From assembly GCA_046294625.1 (NCBI GenBank), contig JBKBKN010000012.1, forward strand, positions 1 to 64,000: a stretch of DNA of 64,000 nucleotides, in the 5' to 3' direction. Origin of the DNA: JBKBKN01 sp046294625 (GTDB lineage Bacteria > Bacteroidota > Bacteroidia > M30B66). The translations under genes and the position numbers were made by a program. Shown here piece after piece: positions 43,688-53,404 of this stretch; positions within the stretch are counted from its first letter, which is position 1, and each line of letters begins with the position of its first letter. Under the pieces are notes generated by a model, which saw only the letters and a list, made by a program, of their open reading frames with translations, ran no database searches and was not told the origin of the DNA.

Positions 43688-44545
43688 ATGGCTATTCAAT
43701 TCCGTCCTAAACTTGTTCGCCGGATCATTCTACTTAGTTTGATCGTGATTGCTGCTGAACTGATTTATCTTGCGATACGTCGTGACATGATCACATTTAA
43801 TCCGATCTTGATCAGAGCACTCGAAGTTGTTTTCAGTTTTGTGATTTCGCTCCTTGTGATTACCATTGTTTTGAGGCTTACCCAAAATAAGGTTTTTAAC
43901 ATGTTTCGCAAGGAAATGGAGATTGAGCAACGCATTATTATAGCCAAGCTTTATTCGATTGCACTTTACAGTATTGCTTTTTTAGTTGCCTTTTGGCGGG
44001 CTGGTGTCTCGCTCGGCAATCTTACGTTATTTGTTGGTTTAATTGCGACCGGTTTTGCGTTCGCCATTCGCGACTTATTACTTTCGTTTTTTGCTTGGTT
44101 TATCATTTTAAACAAAAAGCCCTTTCAGATGGGCGACTACATTAAAATTGGAAATGAAATGGGTTTGGTAACCCGCATCGGTACTTTCTTTTTCACATTA
44201 GAAACCGGCACACCGGGAGAATTTGTTAAAATCCCAAATAGTATGATTCTCACCAATCCTATTCAGAATAAGGGAGAAGAGCGCTATAAGGAAGTAATAA
44301 GGGTAAAACTCACTTCTATTCCTGATGATTTCGAAGAAAAGATTTCAGAATTATCGTCATTTCTTCGTGCTCGAGTTCCTGACAAAGAGCTTTTTAAAGT
44401 TCGGCTTGATGCTGATGAAAAGAACTGGTATCTGGTGATTTCTTATTTTGTAAGTTTCAAACAGGAACAATTGCGCACCACTGTATTGATAGAAGTGAAT
44501 CGTTTGTTAAAAGATCACCTATTTTCTAAAATCAATGAAGAATAA
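43688..44545 (+). CDS. Small-conductance mechanosensitive channel (MscS family)
   Basis: The protein has about four membrane helices in the first 145 residues (the first two at about 10-28 and 40-62), then the MscS signature from LTLFVGLIATGFAFAIRDLL, the pore-lining helix, and FQMGDYIKIGNEMGLVTRIG, the beta domain. It would open on turgor stress to release solutes. The N-terminus is short and without the extra domains of larger YnaI or MscK types. It overlaps the next gene by 11 nt in another frame, so the two form an operon. Confidence 0.88.
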   Translation: MAIQFRPKLVRRIILLSLIVIAAELIYLAIRRDMITFNPILIRALEVVFSFVISLLVITIVLRLTQNKVFNMFRKEMEIEQRIIIAKLYSIALYSIAFLVAFWRAGVSLGNLTLFVGLIATGFAFAIRDLLLSFFAWFIILNKKPFQMGDYIKIGNEMGLVTRIGTFFFTLETGTPGEFVKIPNSMILTNPIQNKGEERYKEVIRVKLTSIPDDFEEKISELSSFLRARVPDKELFKVRLDADEKNWYLVISYFVSFKQEQLRTTVLIEVNRLLKDHLFSKINEE

Positions 44546-45698
44546 GTGGTCTGGCATAACATTCGTTGCCTTTTTTTGGGCTGCATGCATCACAAGTGTT
44601 GGGCAAGCCCTGCTTCAAATTCAGACTGCGGGCAATCTTCACTCTTCGATTAAAGAATCATCGGGGATTGATCAGGACCCTTGGGGGAGAATCTGGACAC
44701 ACAACGATGGTGGCGATCAGGCAAGGGTTTATCAAATTAATGAGCAAGGAGCAACACTCAGAACACTCAATATTCTAAATGCCCAAAATATAGATTGGGA
44801 AGACATCACCATATCGACCGATGGCTACATGTTTGTTGCAGATTTGGGCAACAACAGTAATGATCGCAACGATTTGAAGATTTATAAGGTGAATCTGAAT
44901 GAGTTGACCGAGAATCAGCATTCGATTGCAGCAGAAATCATCCATGTGCGTTACAATGAGCAAGTGGCCTTTCCACCGCCACAATCTCAAAGACATTTTG
45001 ATGTCGAAGCTATTGCCTGGCGAAATCGCAAGTTGTATTTGTTTACCAAAAACCGATCATCGCCTAATGATGGACTGACCAGGATTTATGAATTGCCTGA
45101 TGCCCCCGGTTCTTATAATTTGAGCGCGATAATGACCTTTTTTACTTCTACCAATGTATCTGAAGGGAGAATTACTGCTGCTGATTTCTCTGATGATGGC
45201 AGCCAACTTGTATTAATATCAACCAATAAATTGTGGCATTTTAAGAATTTGTCAACTCAATTTTCTCTAAATGTCCCGGTAACTATTTTTTCAATGGAAC
45301 CAATCACGCAGAAAGAAGCTGTTTGTTTCATCGATGAATGTAAGATTTTACTCACTGATGAGGTTAATGATTCTCAGTCATCAGGAGGAAAGATTTACTC
45401 CGCAGACTTCTGTCCATCAGGCATGGATGCAAAGAAAGAATCGTATCAGATAAATTCATGGTTTAACCAGCAGATAAATAGTATTGAAGTAAGCTTCTCG
45501 ACTGATTTGCATGGCAAAGAGATGATTGTGGTTTTATATAGTTTAACGGGGCAATTAATTTTTTACGAAAGCATTAGGGTTGAAGGTAAAATTGCCTTTA
45601 TACTGCCAAGTTTTATAACAACGGGTATTTATCACTTTATGGTTTACAACAAAGATTTTATTCACCATGTAAATCGAATGGCTGTAAGAAATGACTAG
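44535..45698 (+). CDS. T9SS-sorted secreted protein, beta-propeller-like
   Basis: The 387-residue product starts with a signal-peptide-like segment ending about SVGQ (residue 24). The body has SGIDQDPWGRIWTHNDGGDQARVYQIN and DWEDITISTDGYMFVADLGNN, which look like blades of a beta-propeller. The C-terminal 85 residues resemble a T9SS sorting domain (IEVSFSTDLHG, VLYSLTGQLIFYESI, GIYHFMVYNKDFIHH), though the classic PNP motif is missing. No enzyme function is recognised. The start lies inside the end of the MscS gene. Confidence 0.7.
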   Translation: MKNKWSGITFVAFFWAACITSVGQALLQIQTAGNLHSSIKESSGIDQDPWGRIWTHNDGGDQARVYQINEQGATLRTLNILNAQNIDWEDITISTDGYMFVADLGNNSNDRNDLKIYKVNLNELTENQHSIAAEIIHVRYNEQVAFPPPQSQRHFDVEAIAWRNRKLYLFTKNRSSPNDGLTRIYELPDAPGSYNLSAIMTFFTSTNVSEGRITAADFSDDGSQLVLISTNKLWHFKNLSTQFSLNVPVTIFSMEPITQKEAVCFIDECKILLTDEVNDSQSSGGKIYSADFCPSGMDAKKESYQINSWFNQQINSIEVSFSTDLHGKEMIVVLYSLTGQLIFYESIRVEGKIAFILPSFITTGIYHFMVYNKDFIHHVNRMAVRND

Positions 45699-45771
45699 AT
45701 TTTGTCAAGTTATTAACCATTGAATGGTTGATTTCTTCTGTTAAAATCCTGTCAATGCAAAAATGCTTTGT

Positions 45772-45779
45772 TATTTTTG
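45772..45779 (+). promoter_or_regulatory. Candidate -7 element for the response regulator gene
   Basis: TATTTTTG matches TAnnTTTG; the ATG lies 104 nt downstream. A rather long leader and no -33 box make this tentative. Confidence 0.3.
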
Positions 45780-45882
45780 CTTCACCTAATCGCTAATGTA
45801 GGACTAATTTATTTTGAATCTTACACCGGCGAAACCAATCAAGTCTATCTGACGATATAAGAGTCAGACCAAAAGAAAAAAG

Positions 45883-46308
45883 ATGAAGAACATTAACTCA
45901 GGAAAGATTTTTATCGTAGAGGATGAGCCGTTTTTTGCAAACTTGATCAATTATGATCTTGAAAGCAGAAATTACACTGATATCAAAGTGTTTTTTAACG
46001 GAGAAGACTGTGTTAAAGCGCTCAAGGAAAATCCGAGAGTTGTAATCCTTGATCATCAGCTTCCGGGCATGTCGGGGATGGATGTATTGAAAAAAATCAA
46101 AGCTCACAATCCTGATATCCATGTGATTTTCCTCACATCACAAACTGGTCCTGAAGTTGCCATAGCTGCTTTCAAACAAGGTGCGCATGATTTTATTATC
46201 AAAACTGAAACAGCCTTTGATGAAGTGCGAGAACTTCTGCAGAACATTTTTGATAAAGATCAAGAGAAGATCAAAATGAAGGATTATCCTGGAAAAGCGA
46301 GAAAATAG
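45883..46308 (+). CDS. Stand-alone response regulator receiver protein
   Basis: The 141 residues are one receiver domain with all conserved positions: Glu13-Asp14, phospho-acceptor Asp57 in VILDHQLPG, Thr85 in FLTSQ and Lys107 in IIKTE. No output domain follows, so it would act through protein contacts like CheY. No kinase is adjacent; the nearest, at 53.4-55.1 kb, is not linked. It is convergent with the carotenoid desaturase gene, 5 nt apart. Confidence 0.88.
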   Translation: MKNINSGKIFIVEDEPFFANLINYDLESRNYTDIKVFFNGEDCVKALKENPRVVILDHQLPGMSGMDVLKKIKAHNPDIHVIFLTSQTGPEVAIAAFKQGAHDFIIKTETAFDEVRELLQNIFDKDQEKIKMKDYPGKARK

Positions 46309-46313
46309 TGCTT

Positions 46314-47774
46314 TTAATGAATCAGATCGCTTACAATTTTTGCAGATAGCAGGCAGAGTGGTATGCCACCTCCGGGGTGAACACTGCCACCACAGAAATA
46401 CAGATTTTCAATATTGTTTGTGAAGTTGGCGTGCCTTAAAAAAGCTGAATATCTATTGTTGGAGCTGCTACCATACAATGCGCCTTGAAAGGAACTTGTT
46501 TTCAATTCAATCATTTTAGGCTCTAAAATTTCTTCGGTTATTATCAAAGGTGATATTTCTCTACCGAGCAATCGACTTAGCTTTTGGAGTATTGCTTCTT
46601 TTGCTTTTTGTTTTAATCTTTCCCAGTCTTGCCCTGTGTCGCCCGGAACATTAATCATTACAAACCAATTTTCGCATCCATCGGGTGCGTCTGACTTCTG
46701 AAGCTTTGATGTGATATTGATATAAACTGTTGGGTCGTCGCTAATGGTTTGATTTTGAAAGATTTCGTAAAACTCTGCTCTGTAATCAGCACTGAAAAAG
46801 ATATTATGCATATCGAGTTCCGGAAAATTTCCTCTAATACCCCAATAAAAAATAAGGGCAGAGCTGGAGCGGGGCTGACCGAGCGTTTTTTCGGGTGCTT
46901 TTTGGGTTTTGAGCAATTTGCGATATGCGGGCACAATGTCGCTGTTACAAACAATTAAATCGGCAGTATGGATTTCTTTGCCCACGCTCACAGCAATAGC
47001 TTTTTTGTCTTTTACAATAATCTCATCTACTTCTTGATTGAGTCGAAACAACACCCCTTTTCGTTTGGCTAAGTGATAAATCGATTGAGAAATTTCATGC
47101 ATGCCGCCATTTGGGAAATAGGCCCCAAGATTAAATTCAAGATGTGGAATGGCATTGAGCACAGCAGGAGCCTGATAAGGGTCGGAGCCATTGTAGGTCG
47201 CATAGCGATTGAACAGCTGCACTAATCTCTCGTCGCTGAACCATTTCTTGTTGGCGCCATCTATGGTATCGAAAATGCCTAAAAATGGAAGTCTAACCAC
47301 ACCTTTAACAAAATCGAAATTGAGATAATTGCCAAGCTTATGCAGAGATTGTTTTAGAAAAACGGGATAGGTGGTATCATAGATGAATTTACTCTTGCGG
47401 AGATACCGAACCACAGATTTTTTATCAGTATTTAATTTTAATGCCACTTCATCTGCAAATTTTTCCGGATCAGCGTAAGCATGTAATCTCGTACCGTCTT
47501 CGTAGAAATAGTTGCAAACGATGGGCAAGCGTTTGTAGTTAAAATACTCCTTTGGGTTTTCACCTGCCAGTTGAAATAATTCATCGACCTGATGCGGAAG
47601 GGTAAAGAGGGATGGACCGGCATCGAATCGGAAACCATTGGAAATGATTTCGGTGAGTTTGCCACCGGTGTAATTGTTTTTTTCAAAAACTTCGACCCGA
47701 TAGCCTTTTACGGTAAGTCTGACTGACGCTGCAAGTCCAGCTATTCCGCTTCCGATGATAATGGCTTTTTTCAA
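46314..47774 (-). CDS. crtD: Carotenoid desaturase, CrtD-like (1-hydroxycarotenoid 3,4-desaturase type)
   Basis: The 486-residue flavoprotein starts with the dinucleotide motif GSGIAGLAASVRL and belongs to the CrtI/CrtD family. Near the C-terminus GALYGSSSNNRYSAFLRH and YFCGGSVHPGGGIPLCLLSAK occur. The 'HPGGGIPL' form is typical of Bacteroidota CrtD, whereas phytoene desaturase CrtI usually has 'HPGAGVPG'. The predicted reaction adds a 3,4 double bond next to a 1-hydroxyl group made by CruF, encoded at 59.4-60.0 kb. A role as phytoene or other desaturase cannot be ruled out without alignment. Confidence 0.75.
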   Translation of the reverse strand: MKKAIIIGSGIAGLAASVRLTVKGYRVEVFEKNNYTGGKLTEIISNGFRFDAGPSLFTLPHQVDELFQLAGENPKEYFNYKRLPIVCNYFYEDGTRLHAYADPEKFADEVALKLNTDKKSVVRYLRKSKFIYDTTYPVFLKQSLHKLGNYLNFDFVKGVVRLPFLGIFDTIDGANKKWFSDERLVQLFNRYATYNGSDPYQAPAVLNAIPHLEFNLGAYFPNGGMHEISQSIYHLAKRKGVLFRLNQEVDEIIVKDKKAIAVSVGKEIHTADLIVCNSDIVPAYRKLLKTQKAPEKTLGQPRSSSALIFYWGIRGNFPELDMHNIFFSADYRAEFYEIFQNQTISDDPTVYINITSKLQKSDAPDGCENWFVMINVPGDTGQDWERLKQKAKEAILQKLSRLLGREISPLIITEEILEPKMIELKTSSFQGALYGSSSNNRYSAFLRHANFTNNIENLYFCGGSVHPGGGIPLCLLSAKIVSDLIH

Positions 47775-47943
47775 GAGTATTAATTATGCAGTTTTCAAAC
47801 ACTAAATCGCTCCTAAGGTTTATAGTGCGCTGTTATATATGCTACCATGATGGCAATAGAAGCATTCGCTCTCTTTAATAGGTGCGAAAATAAAAACGAA
47901 AACTCCAAAAAGCCGAGGTATTGAAAATAAGTATCACATGCCT

Positions 47944-48507
47944 TTACCATTTATCTTTGTCTTTAAGCACCACCTTGGTACTCATATATTCTTCAAGATC
48001 TGCGATAAGTTCATTGGCAAACTTGTCTATTTGCTTCAAATAGCCGGCATAATTGGGATCGTACGACTTCGATTCAGTATCCATCCAACGCTCTGCAGGA
48101 AAGGCCGTCGTTTGTTTCCACACAAAACGGGTGATTTCATATCTAAACCGCTCTTCGCGACAGGTCACCGTTATATTGTATAATACCATACCAGCATCGA
48201 CCATAACTGGTTCCTGTCCTTTTTTTGCCGGACCTTCAGGTTTAGTGATTTTGATACGATGTTGACCTTCGATACTGCGCTTGGCCGCGTCACGGTTTTT
48301 GATTACTTCTGTAGGGTTTTTGTAATATTTTTTAAACCATTTCTCCAATCGGGCATAGAGCGTATCGGCAGTTGTTTTGGGCACTTCCACCACGCCGGTG
48401 TAAGTTATCAATTTTGTTTCATCATCTACAGGAATTCTTTCCTGTGCGTTCATTTCGCTGCTTAGGCACAACACTGCCGTGAGCAATAATACACCAATGT
48501 ACTTCAT
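47944..48507 (-). CDS. Exported DUF4468-like protein
   Basis: The start is put at MKYIGVLLLTAVLCLSSEMNAQ, a signal peptide; 14 further codons upstream lack such features. The mature part opens with IPVDDETKLITYTGVVEVPKTTADTLYARLEKWF, the recognisable start of DUF4468 with its TBP-like fold, followed by DAGMVLYNITVTCREERFRYEITRFV. DUF4468 proteins are exported proteins of Bacteroidota with unknown function. It is a single gene between crtD and glgC. Confidence 0.75.
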   Translation of the reverse strand: MKYIGVLLLTAVLCLSSEMNAQERIPVDDETKLITYTGVVEVPKTTADTLYARLEKWFKKYYKNPTEVIKNRDAAKRSIEGQHRIKITKPEGPAKKGQEPVMVDAGMVLYNITVTCREERFRYEITRFVWKQTTAFPAERWMDTESKSYDPNYAGYLKQIDKFANELIADLEEYMSTKVVLKDKDKW

Positions 48508-48598
48508 GTTTAACTGTGGTTGAATATTTTTAAAAAGTTCAACAAACATAAATTGCTTCCTTGAGTGTGCAGCTACTTTGAATAACTTTTTTTAAACA

Positions 48599-49882
48599 TC
48601 ATTTCACACCAATCACGGTGCCATCGGGAATTACTGCCCCCTTTTTAATCACCACGATTCCATCTACAATACTGTAAGTGTCTGTATCTGTTTGAGGCAG
48701 ATTGTCAGCACCAACGATTTTTACGTTGTTTCCGATGCGACAATTTTTGTCCACGATGGTTTGTTCGATATAGCAGTTGTTGCCTATACCCATATGGATT
48801 TCGTCCATATTTGCCGCCATTTCTTCCAAAGTCTGGTAATAATCATTACCCATTAAGATTGATTTTTTTATCACAGTTTGCTTGCCAATTCGGGATCTGA
48901 TCCCTATGATTGAACGTTCTACTTTTGAAGCATTTACAATACAGCCTTCTGCCATAACGCTCCTGATGAATTTGGTGCCAAATATTTTGGATGGAGCAAG
49001 CAAACGAGGGCGTGTGTAGATTATGTTTTGGTTGTCAAATAAATTGAACTGCGGGATGGGATCGGTCAGTTCAAGATTGGCTTCGTAAAATGACCTGATA
49101 TTTCCTATGTCGGTCCAGTAGCCGTCATACATGTAGCTTGCAACTTTGTAGCCACTGCGAATACTGGCCGGTATAATACCTTTGCCAAAATCGATGGCTT
49201 CTGGGTTTTCTTCAAAAAGGCGTTTGATGGCATGTTTACTGAAAATATAAATCCCCATAGAAGCCAAATACACTTTTTTCTGATTTTTCTGTTCTTTGGG
49301 AACATCCGAAATCCAGTCAGGGAGCAATTCTTTGGCCGGTTTTTCAATAAATCGGTCAATCATTCCCTGCTTGTTCACTTTCATGATGCCAAATTCTGTT
49401 GCATCTTGAGCTTTAACGGGTATTGTAGCAATTGTTAAATCAGCGTTTTGGGCGACATGATATTCTGCCATGTGTTTAAGATTCATCTGATACAGCTGAT
49501 CGCCCGAAAGAATCAGAATATAATCATGATCATGATTTTTGAGATGGTGCATACTTTGCCTAACCGCGTCGGCAGTTCCTTGAAACCAGTTTTTGCTGGC
49601 TGGGGTTTGCTCTGCTGCAAGTATGTCAACAAAGCCGCTATTGAAAACATCGAAATGATAGGTGTTTTTGATGTGCTGATTCAGTGAAGCGGAATTAAAC
49701 TGTGTGATCACGAACATACGCTTTACCCCACTATTGATGCAGTTAGAAATGGGGATATCAATCAAACGATATTTTCCGCCTATTGGTACGGCGGGTTTGG
49801 AGCGATCGTGCGTGAGTGGATAAAGCCTTGTACCTTGTCCGCCTCCAAGAATTAAACAAACCATTTTAATGAGCTTACTCAT
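48599..49882 (-). CDS. glgC: Glucose-1-phosphate adenylyltransferase
   Basis: It makes ADP-glucose for glycogen synthesis. The nucleotide-binding GGGQGTRLYPLT, KPAVPIGGKYRLIDIPISNC, and the FIEKPAKE segment identify GlgC; the C-terminal beta-helix follows (CRIGNNVKIVGADN). I start at MSKLIKMVCLILGGG; the open frame extends 18 codons upstream without support. No other glycogen gene is nearby, so glgA and glgB must lie elsewhere. Confidence 0.92.
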   Translation of the reverse strand: MSKLIKMVCLILGGGQGTRLYPLTHDRSKPAVPIGGKYRLIDIPISNCINSGVKRMFVITQFNSASLNQHIKNTYHFDVFNSGFVDILAAEQTPASKNWFQGTADAVRQSMHHLKNHDHDYILILSGDQLYQMNLKHMAEYHVAQNADLTIATIPVKAQDATEFGIMKVNKQGMIDRFIEKPAKELLPDWISDVPKEQKNQKKVYLASMGIYIFSKHAIKRLFEENPEAIDFGKGIIPASIRSGYKVASYMYDGYWTDIGNIRSFYEANLELTDPIPQFNLFDNQNIIYTRPRLLAPSKIFGTKFIRSVMAEGCIVNASKVERSIIGIRSRIGKQTVIKKSILMGNDYYQTLEEMAANMDEIHMGIGNNCYIEQTIVDKNCRIGNNVKIVGADNLPQTDTDTYSIVDGIVVIKKGAVIPDGTVIGVK

Positions 49883-50069
49883 ACAATTTATATTTTGTTG
49901 CATGCAAATTAGCAGAATATAGTATTGCAAGTACACATTGTTGTCAATAATTAATGAATAGGTAAAATGGATTACCCGACATGCTTTATTCCTTGAATGA
50001 TCTAATCATTTTAAGTATTTTCGTGACATACACATAAAATCTTGCTCAAGAATAATCATCATTGTATTA

Positions 50070-50501
50070 ATGATGGCTATGGTTTGCCTAACGTGGGCGC
50101 AGCTCGATTATTTGCATTGGCAATCTGAGAACAATTTTGCATGTTTATCCCATAATAAAAACTGGATTCTGGAGATGAAGCAAGTCTATGATTCCCTTGC
50201 GCAGTTCAATATTGTGAAGGGAGAAAAAGAATTTACCTACGATTATGGCATGCAATGCTATTTATATGCGATTATATCTAAGAATGAAGAAGATTGGCAA
50301 AAGAGTCGGTAGCTCTTTGTGCTATAATGGGGGCGCGATCGCAATCCTGCAGCGCTTTGGAATTTAATGGTAATTGATTCTGCACAGAATAATTGTGAAA
50401 TGCTTAAAAAGCATATTGCGCAGTTTGAAAAATTAAAACGAAAGCAAAAAAAGCACCTTGCAACACATGCAGAAGCAATAAATTTGCTAAAGAGGTGCTA
50501 A
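50070..50501 (+). pseudogene. Disrupted gene for a small exported protein
   Basis: The frame opens with a hydrophobic stretch ending LTWAQ that resembles an export signal, and continues LDYLHWQSENNFACLSHNKN to EEDWQKS. It is then interrupted by TAG at 50310-50312 and TAA at 50325-50327. After these the same frame continues as protein-like sequence, GRDRNPAALWNLMVIDSAQN and so on to a stop at 50499-50501. Removing one base near 50307 and restoring it near 50331 would give SGSSLCYNGG in between, so two frameshifts are more likely than two point stops. It may be decaying; a sequencing error is also possible. No domain is recognised. Confidence 0.5.
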
Positions 50502-50579
50502 TAGAATGCTTGATTGAATAAATTTTTGTTAATTCTATGGAAAGGCAATTCAGCATAGGGTAAATGCTTTGCGATTGCA

Positions 50580-50587
50580 TATTTTTG
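50580..50587 (+). promoter_or_regulatory. Candidate -7 element just before bioA
   Basis: TATTTTTG matches TAnnTTTG and ends 7 nt before the ATG at 50595, the same spacing as at the MscS gene, so a leaderless mRNA is possible. Confidence 0.45.
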
Positions 50588-50594
50588 CCAGCCT

Positions 50595-51932
50595 ATGAAC
50601 TCGGATCACGAATCGATCATCGCGGCTGATCAAACCTATGTTTGGCATCCATACACACAAGCCAAGCTATCGGGCGTTCCATTATTTATAGAGCGCGCCG
50701 AAGGAATTTATCTTTATGGTCATGATGGTAAGTCTTACATTGATGCGGTGGGTTCGTGGTGGGTTAATTGCCATGGACATTGCCATTCGAAACTAATCGA
50801 AGCATTGCATCATCAAGCTCAGCAGCTCGAGCATGTAATCTTTGCAGGAATCACGCATCGCCCAGCTGTTAAATTGGCTGAAGCTTTAATTAATTTTGCA
50901 GGAGCACCTTTTCAAAAGGTCTTTTTCTCTGACAATGGCTCCACAGCAGTGGAAGTGGCTATGAAAATGGCTTGGCAATATTTCAGCAATAAAGTGCATC
51001 AAAAGAATCAAATTATTGCTTACCGAAATGCCTACCATGGTGACACATTCGGCGCTATGTCGGTGAGCGGGAGAAGTATTTTCACAGCTGCCTATGAACC
51101 TTTGCTTTTTGATGTAAAATTCATTGACCCTCCATATCCGGGTCAGGAAGAAGAAAGCAATAGACAATTGATGGAACTGCTGCAAAACGAAGATGTGGCA
51201 GCTTTCATTTTTGAGCCCTTGTTGCAAGGAGCAGGGGGCATGCTGACTTACTCAGCCGATGCATTAGACCAGCAAATAGCCCTTTGCAAAGAATTTAACG
51301 TGTTGTGTATTGCAGATGAAGTGTTTACCGGATTTTACCGAACAGGCGAAGCCTTGGCTATACACCATTTGAAATATCGCCCTGATATTGTTTGCCTGTC
51401 GAAAGCATTAAGCGGTGGTATGCTTCCTTTGGGCGTAACAATAGCCACAGAGTCGATTTTCGAAGCATTTTTGAGTGATGACCGTAACAAAACTTTTTTC
51501 CACGGACATTCGTTCACGGCCAATCCGATGTCATGTGCAGTAGCGTTAGCGTCTTTGAAACTGTTTGATGATTTTGATTATCTAAAACATATTAAAGAAT
51601 TGAGTTATTTGCAGGAACAGTTTGCTATTCAGATTTCTGACCACCAGGCAGTGAAGTCCGCAAGACATATTGGAGTAGTAGTGGCTGTAGAATTTCACAG
51701 TCTTGCTGATTCTGGCTATTTGAATGCTTATTTAGGCGATGCGTTTAATTTTTTTCTGGAGCGAGGTGTCTTAATCAGGCCTCTAGGAAATGTGCTTTAT
51801 CTGGTTCCACCATTTATTATAAATTCAAAAGAATTGGCACAATTACACCGAACAATTGTTGACTATGCAGATTACTTATTAACCCGACCATATGGCAAAA
51901 AACAGTTTGAATCATCCGAGAATTTCGATTAA
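50595..51932 (+). CDS. bioA: Adenosylmethionine-8-amino-7-oxononanoate aminotransferase
   Basis: It uses S-adenosylmethionine as amino donor to form 7,8-diaminopelargonate in biotin synthesis. WHPYTQ near the N-terminus, DAVGSWWVNCHGH, FFSDNGSTAVEVAMKMA, DEVFTGFYRTG and the PLP lysine in CLSKALSGGMLPL fit BioA in its normal 445 residues. The other bio genes are not in the window. It overlaps the next gene by 41 nt in another frame. Confidence 0.93.
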   Translation: MNSDHESIIAADQTYVWHPYTQAKLSGVPLFIERAEGIYLYGHDGKSYIDAVGSWWVNCHGHCHSKLIEALHHQAQQLEHVIFAGITHRPAVKLAEALINFAGAPFQKVFFSDNGSTAVEVAMKMAWQYFSNKVHQKNQIIAYRNAYHGDTFGAMSVSGRSIFTAAYEPLLFDVKFIDPPYPGQEEESNRQLMELLQNEDVAAFIFEPLLQGAGGMLTYSADALDQQIALCKEFNVLCIADEVFTGFYRTGEALAIHHLKYRPDIVCLSKALSGGMLPLGVTIATESIFEAFLSDDRNKTFFHGHSFTANPMSCAVALASLKLFDDFDYLKHIKELSYLQEQFAIQISDHQAVKSARHIGVVVAVEFHSLADSGYLNAYLGDAFNFFLERGVLIRPLGNVLYLVPPFIINSKELAQLHRTIVDYADYLLTRPYGKKQFESSENFD

Positions 51933-52458
51933 CGAAACAGATGATGAGTTGAAAATAGCGATAAGTGGAGAGATTCCTCCTATACAGTTTAATATGCTTA
52001 CCATTTGGTTTATACTCTGGACCATCGCAGGCATGATTGTTATTTCGCAGTTATTTGGTAGTTATGACCGTAATCAAAAAATGTTTTTTCTGGTATGGCT
52101 TGCCTTTTGGTTTTATTTCGAAGCCAAGATTGGTAAAGCTTTACTTTGGAGAAAGTCTGGCGTTGAGAATGTTCTCATAGACCGTGAGAAGTTCAGACTA
52201 AGTTTCGATGTTCCTTTCGGAACCAGAGTCTATGAATATAAAATCAGTGATGTTCGAAATTTTCATTCCCTAGAAAAGGAAAAAGGACTGTTAATTAAAA
52301 ATTACTTCGATAGTTTTTGGGTAGTAGGAGGGGAAAGCATTGGCTTTTTTGCCCACAGTAAATTGCAAAGTTTTGGACGTCAGCTTGATGAAGATACTTC
52401 AAAACAACTACTCAAGAAAATTATCCATAAAATTGACAAATTTCAAGGTTTAACATGA
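51892..52458 (+). CDS. Hypothetical membrane protein
   Basis: 188 residues with two predicted membrane helices (about residues 35-55 and 64-82) between a short N-terminal part and a soluble C-terminal part of about 100 residues. No family is recognised; the tail has alternating strands and could be a PH-like domain. It overlaps bioA by 41 nt, with no later Met that keeps the N-terminal part, and couples to the Smr gene through ATGA at 52455-52458. Confidence 0.7.
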   Translation: MAKNSLNHPRISINETDDELKIAISGEIPPIQFNMLTIWFILWTIAGMIVISQLFGSYDRNQKMFFLVWLAFWFYFEAKIGKALLWRKSGVENVLIDREKFRLSFDVPFGTRVYEYKISDVRNFHSLEKEKGLLIKNYFDSFWVVGGESIGFFAHSKLQSFGRQLDEDTSKQLLKKIIHKIDKFQGLT

Positions 52459-53399
52459 ATCGTTTCAAGGCAGGGGATGAAGTGAAATTCCTTAACGACG
52501 TTGGTGGCGGTGTGATTAAGGGATTTGATGAAAATGGTTGGGCTTTAGTGGAAACTGAAGATGGATTTGTGATTCCAACCACTCTGAAGAATCTTATTTC
52601 CATTGTTCCGGATTATCAGACCAATGAAAAGCAAAGGCCAAATCTAAATGCCGCATTAGACTATTACATGGCAAGCGGCGATTGGCCTTCTATACAGTAT
52701 TACTACGATGAGCGCAGCAGAAGTTTTGCAATGGGTTTCAACAATCCATTGGAAAAGAGAATGATGGTGCAGATACATTGGCTAGATGGAAAAAAATGGA
52801 AAAGTTTAGCCATACTTGAGTTGGCCAAAGGGGTTAAGATTTTTCATCGTGCAGAACGTTTTGATCAAATCTGTAATTTCGATAAGCTATGGGTGCAATG
52901 TATTGAACTCAGTGATTTTGAATCCGATAATCCATTATTTATTCATTACCGAATAAAAATAGCACCTGAAAAATTTGCTGCTTTCAATGATTGGGAAATT
53001 GAGTTGAGCAGCAATGCGCATTGTCTTTCAATACCGTTAAAGGAGTTTAAGCCTGTATTGAAGAACTCAGCCAAAGCTACCACCACGCCTGATTTTTACA
53101 TTCAAAACAAGAATATCAGAGGTGAGTTTGAGATTGATCTTCATGCCTATGCATTGCCGGAATTTTATCAATCTGATGATCCAAAGGTGATTCTCAAACG
53201 CCAATTGGCGTATTTTGATAAGTGCATCAATGAACTTATGTTTCGAAAAATTAGGGTTTTGCAAGTGATTCATGGCACAGGTGAAGGAGTTTTAAAATCA
53301 GAAGTCAGACAAAAGCTTCGAGAAGCAGGTGCAGAAATTCTGGATGCTCCAATGAATCTTTATGGCGTTGGCGCGACAACAGCAAAGTTCAAGCATTAA
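52455..53399 (+). CDS. DUF2027/Smr-domain protein (MutS2-like tail)
   Basis: The 314-residue protein starts with a small SH3-like KOW-type part (MNRFKAGDEVKFLNDVGGGVIKG), followed by a long beta-rich middle (DUF2027-like). It ends in an Smr domain with EIDLHAYAL and VIHGTGEGVLKSEV. Smr domains bind or nick DNA or RNA and are found in MutS2, which rescues collided ribosomes. The complete MutS2 ATPase is absent, so this is the separate Bacteroidota type. The ATG overlaps the stop of the upstream gene. Confidence 0.85.
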   Translation: MNRFKAGDEVKFLNDVGGGVIKGFDENGWALVETEDGFVIPTTLKNLISIVPDYQTNEKQRPNLNAALDYYMASGDWPSIQYYYDERSRSFAMGFNNPLEKRMMVQIHWLDGKKWKSLAILELAKGVKIFHRAERFDQICNFDKLWVQCIELSDFESDNPLFIHYRIKIAPEKFAAFNDWEIELSSNAHCLSIPLKEFKPVLKNSAKATTTPDFYIQNKNIRGEFEIDLHAYALPEFYQSDDPKVILKRQLAYFDKCINELMFRKIRVLQVIHGTGEGVLKSEVRQKLREAGAEILDAPMNLYGVGATTAKFKH

Positions 53400-53404
53400 G
53401 TATA

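Noticed and set aside
49898..49907. TTGCATGCAA palindrome upstream of glgC
   Set aside because: Ten bases only, not tied to a recognisable promoter; likely chance.
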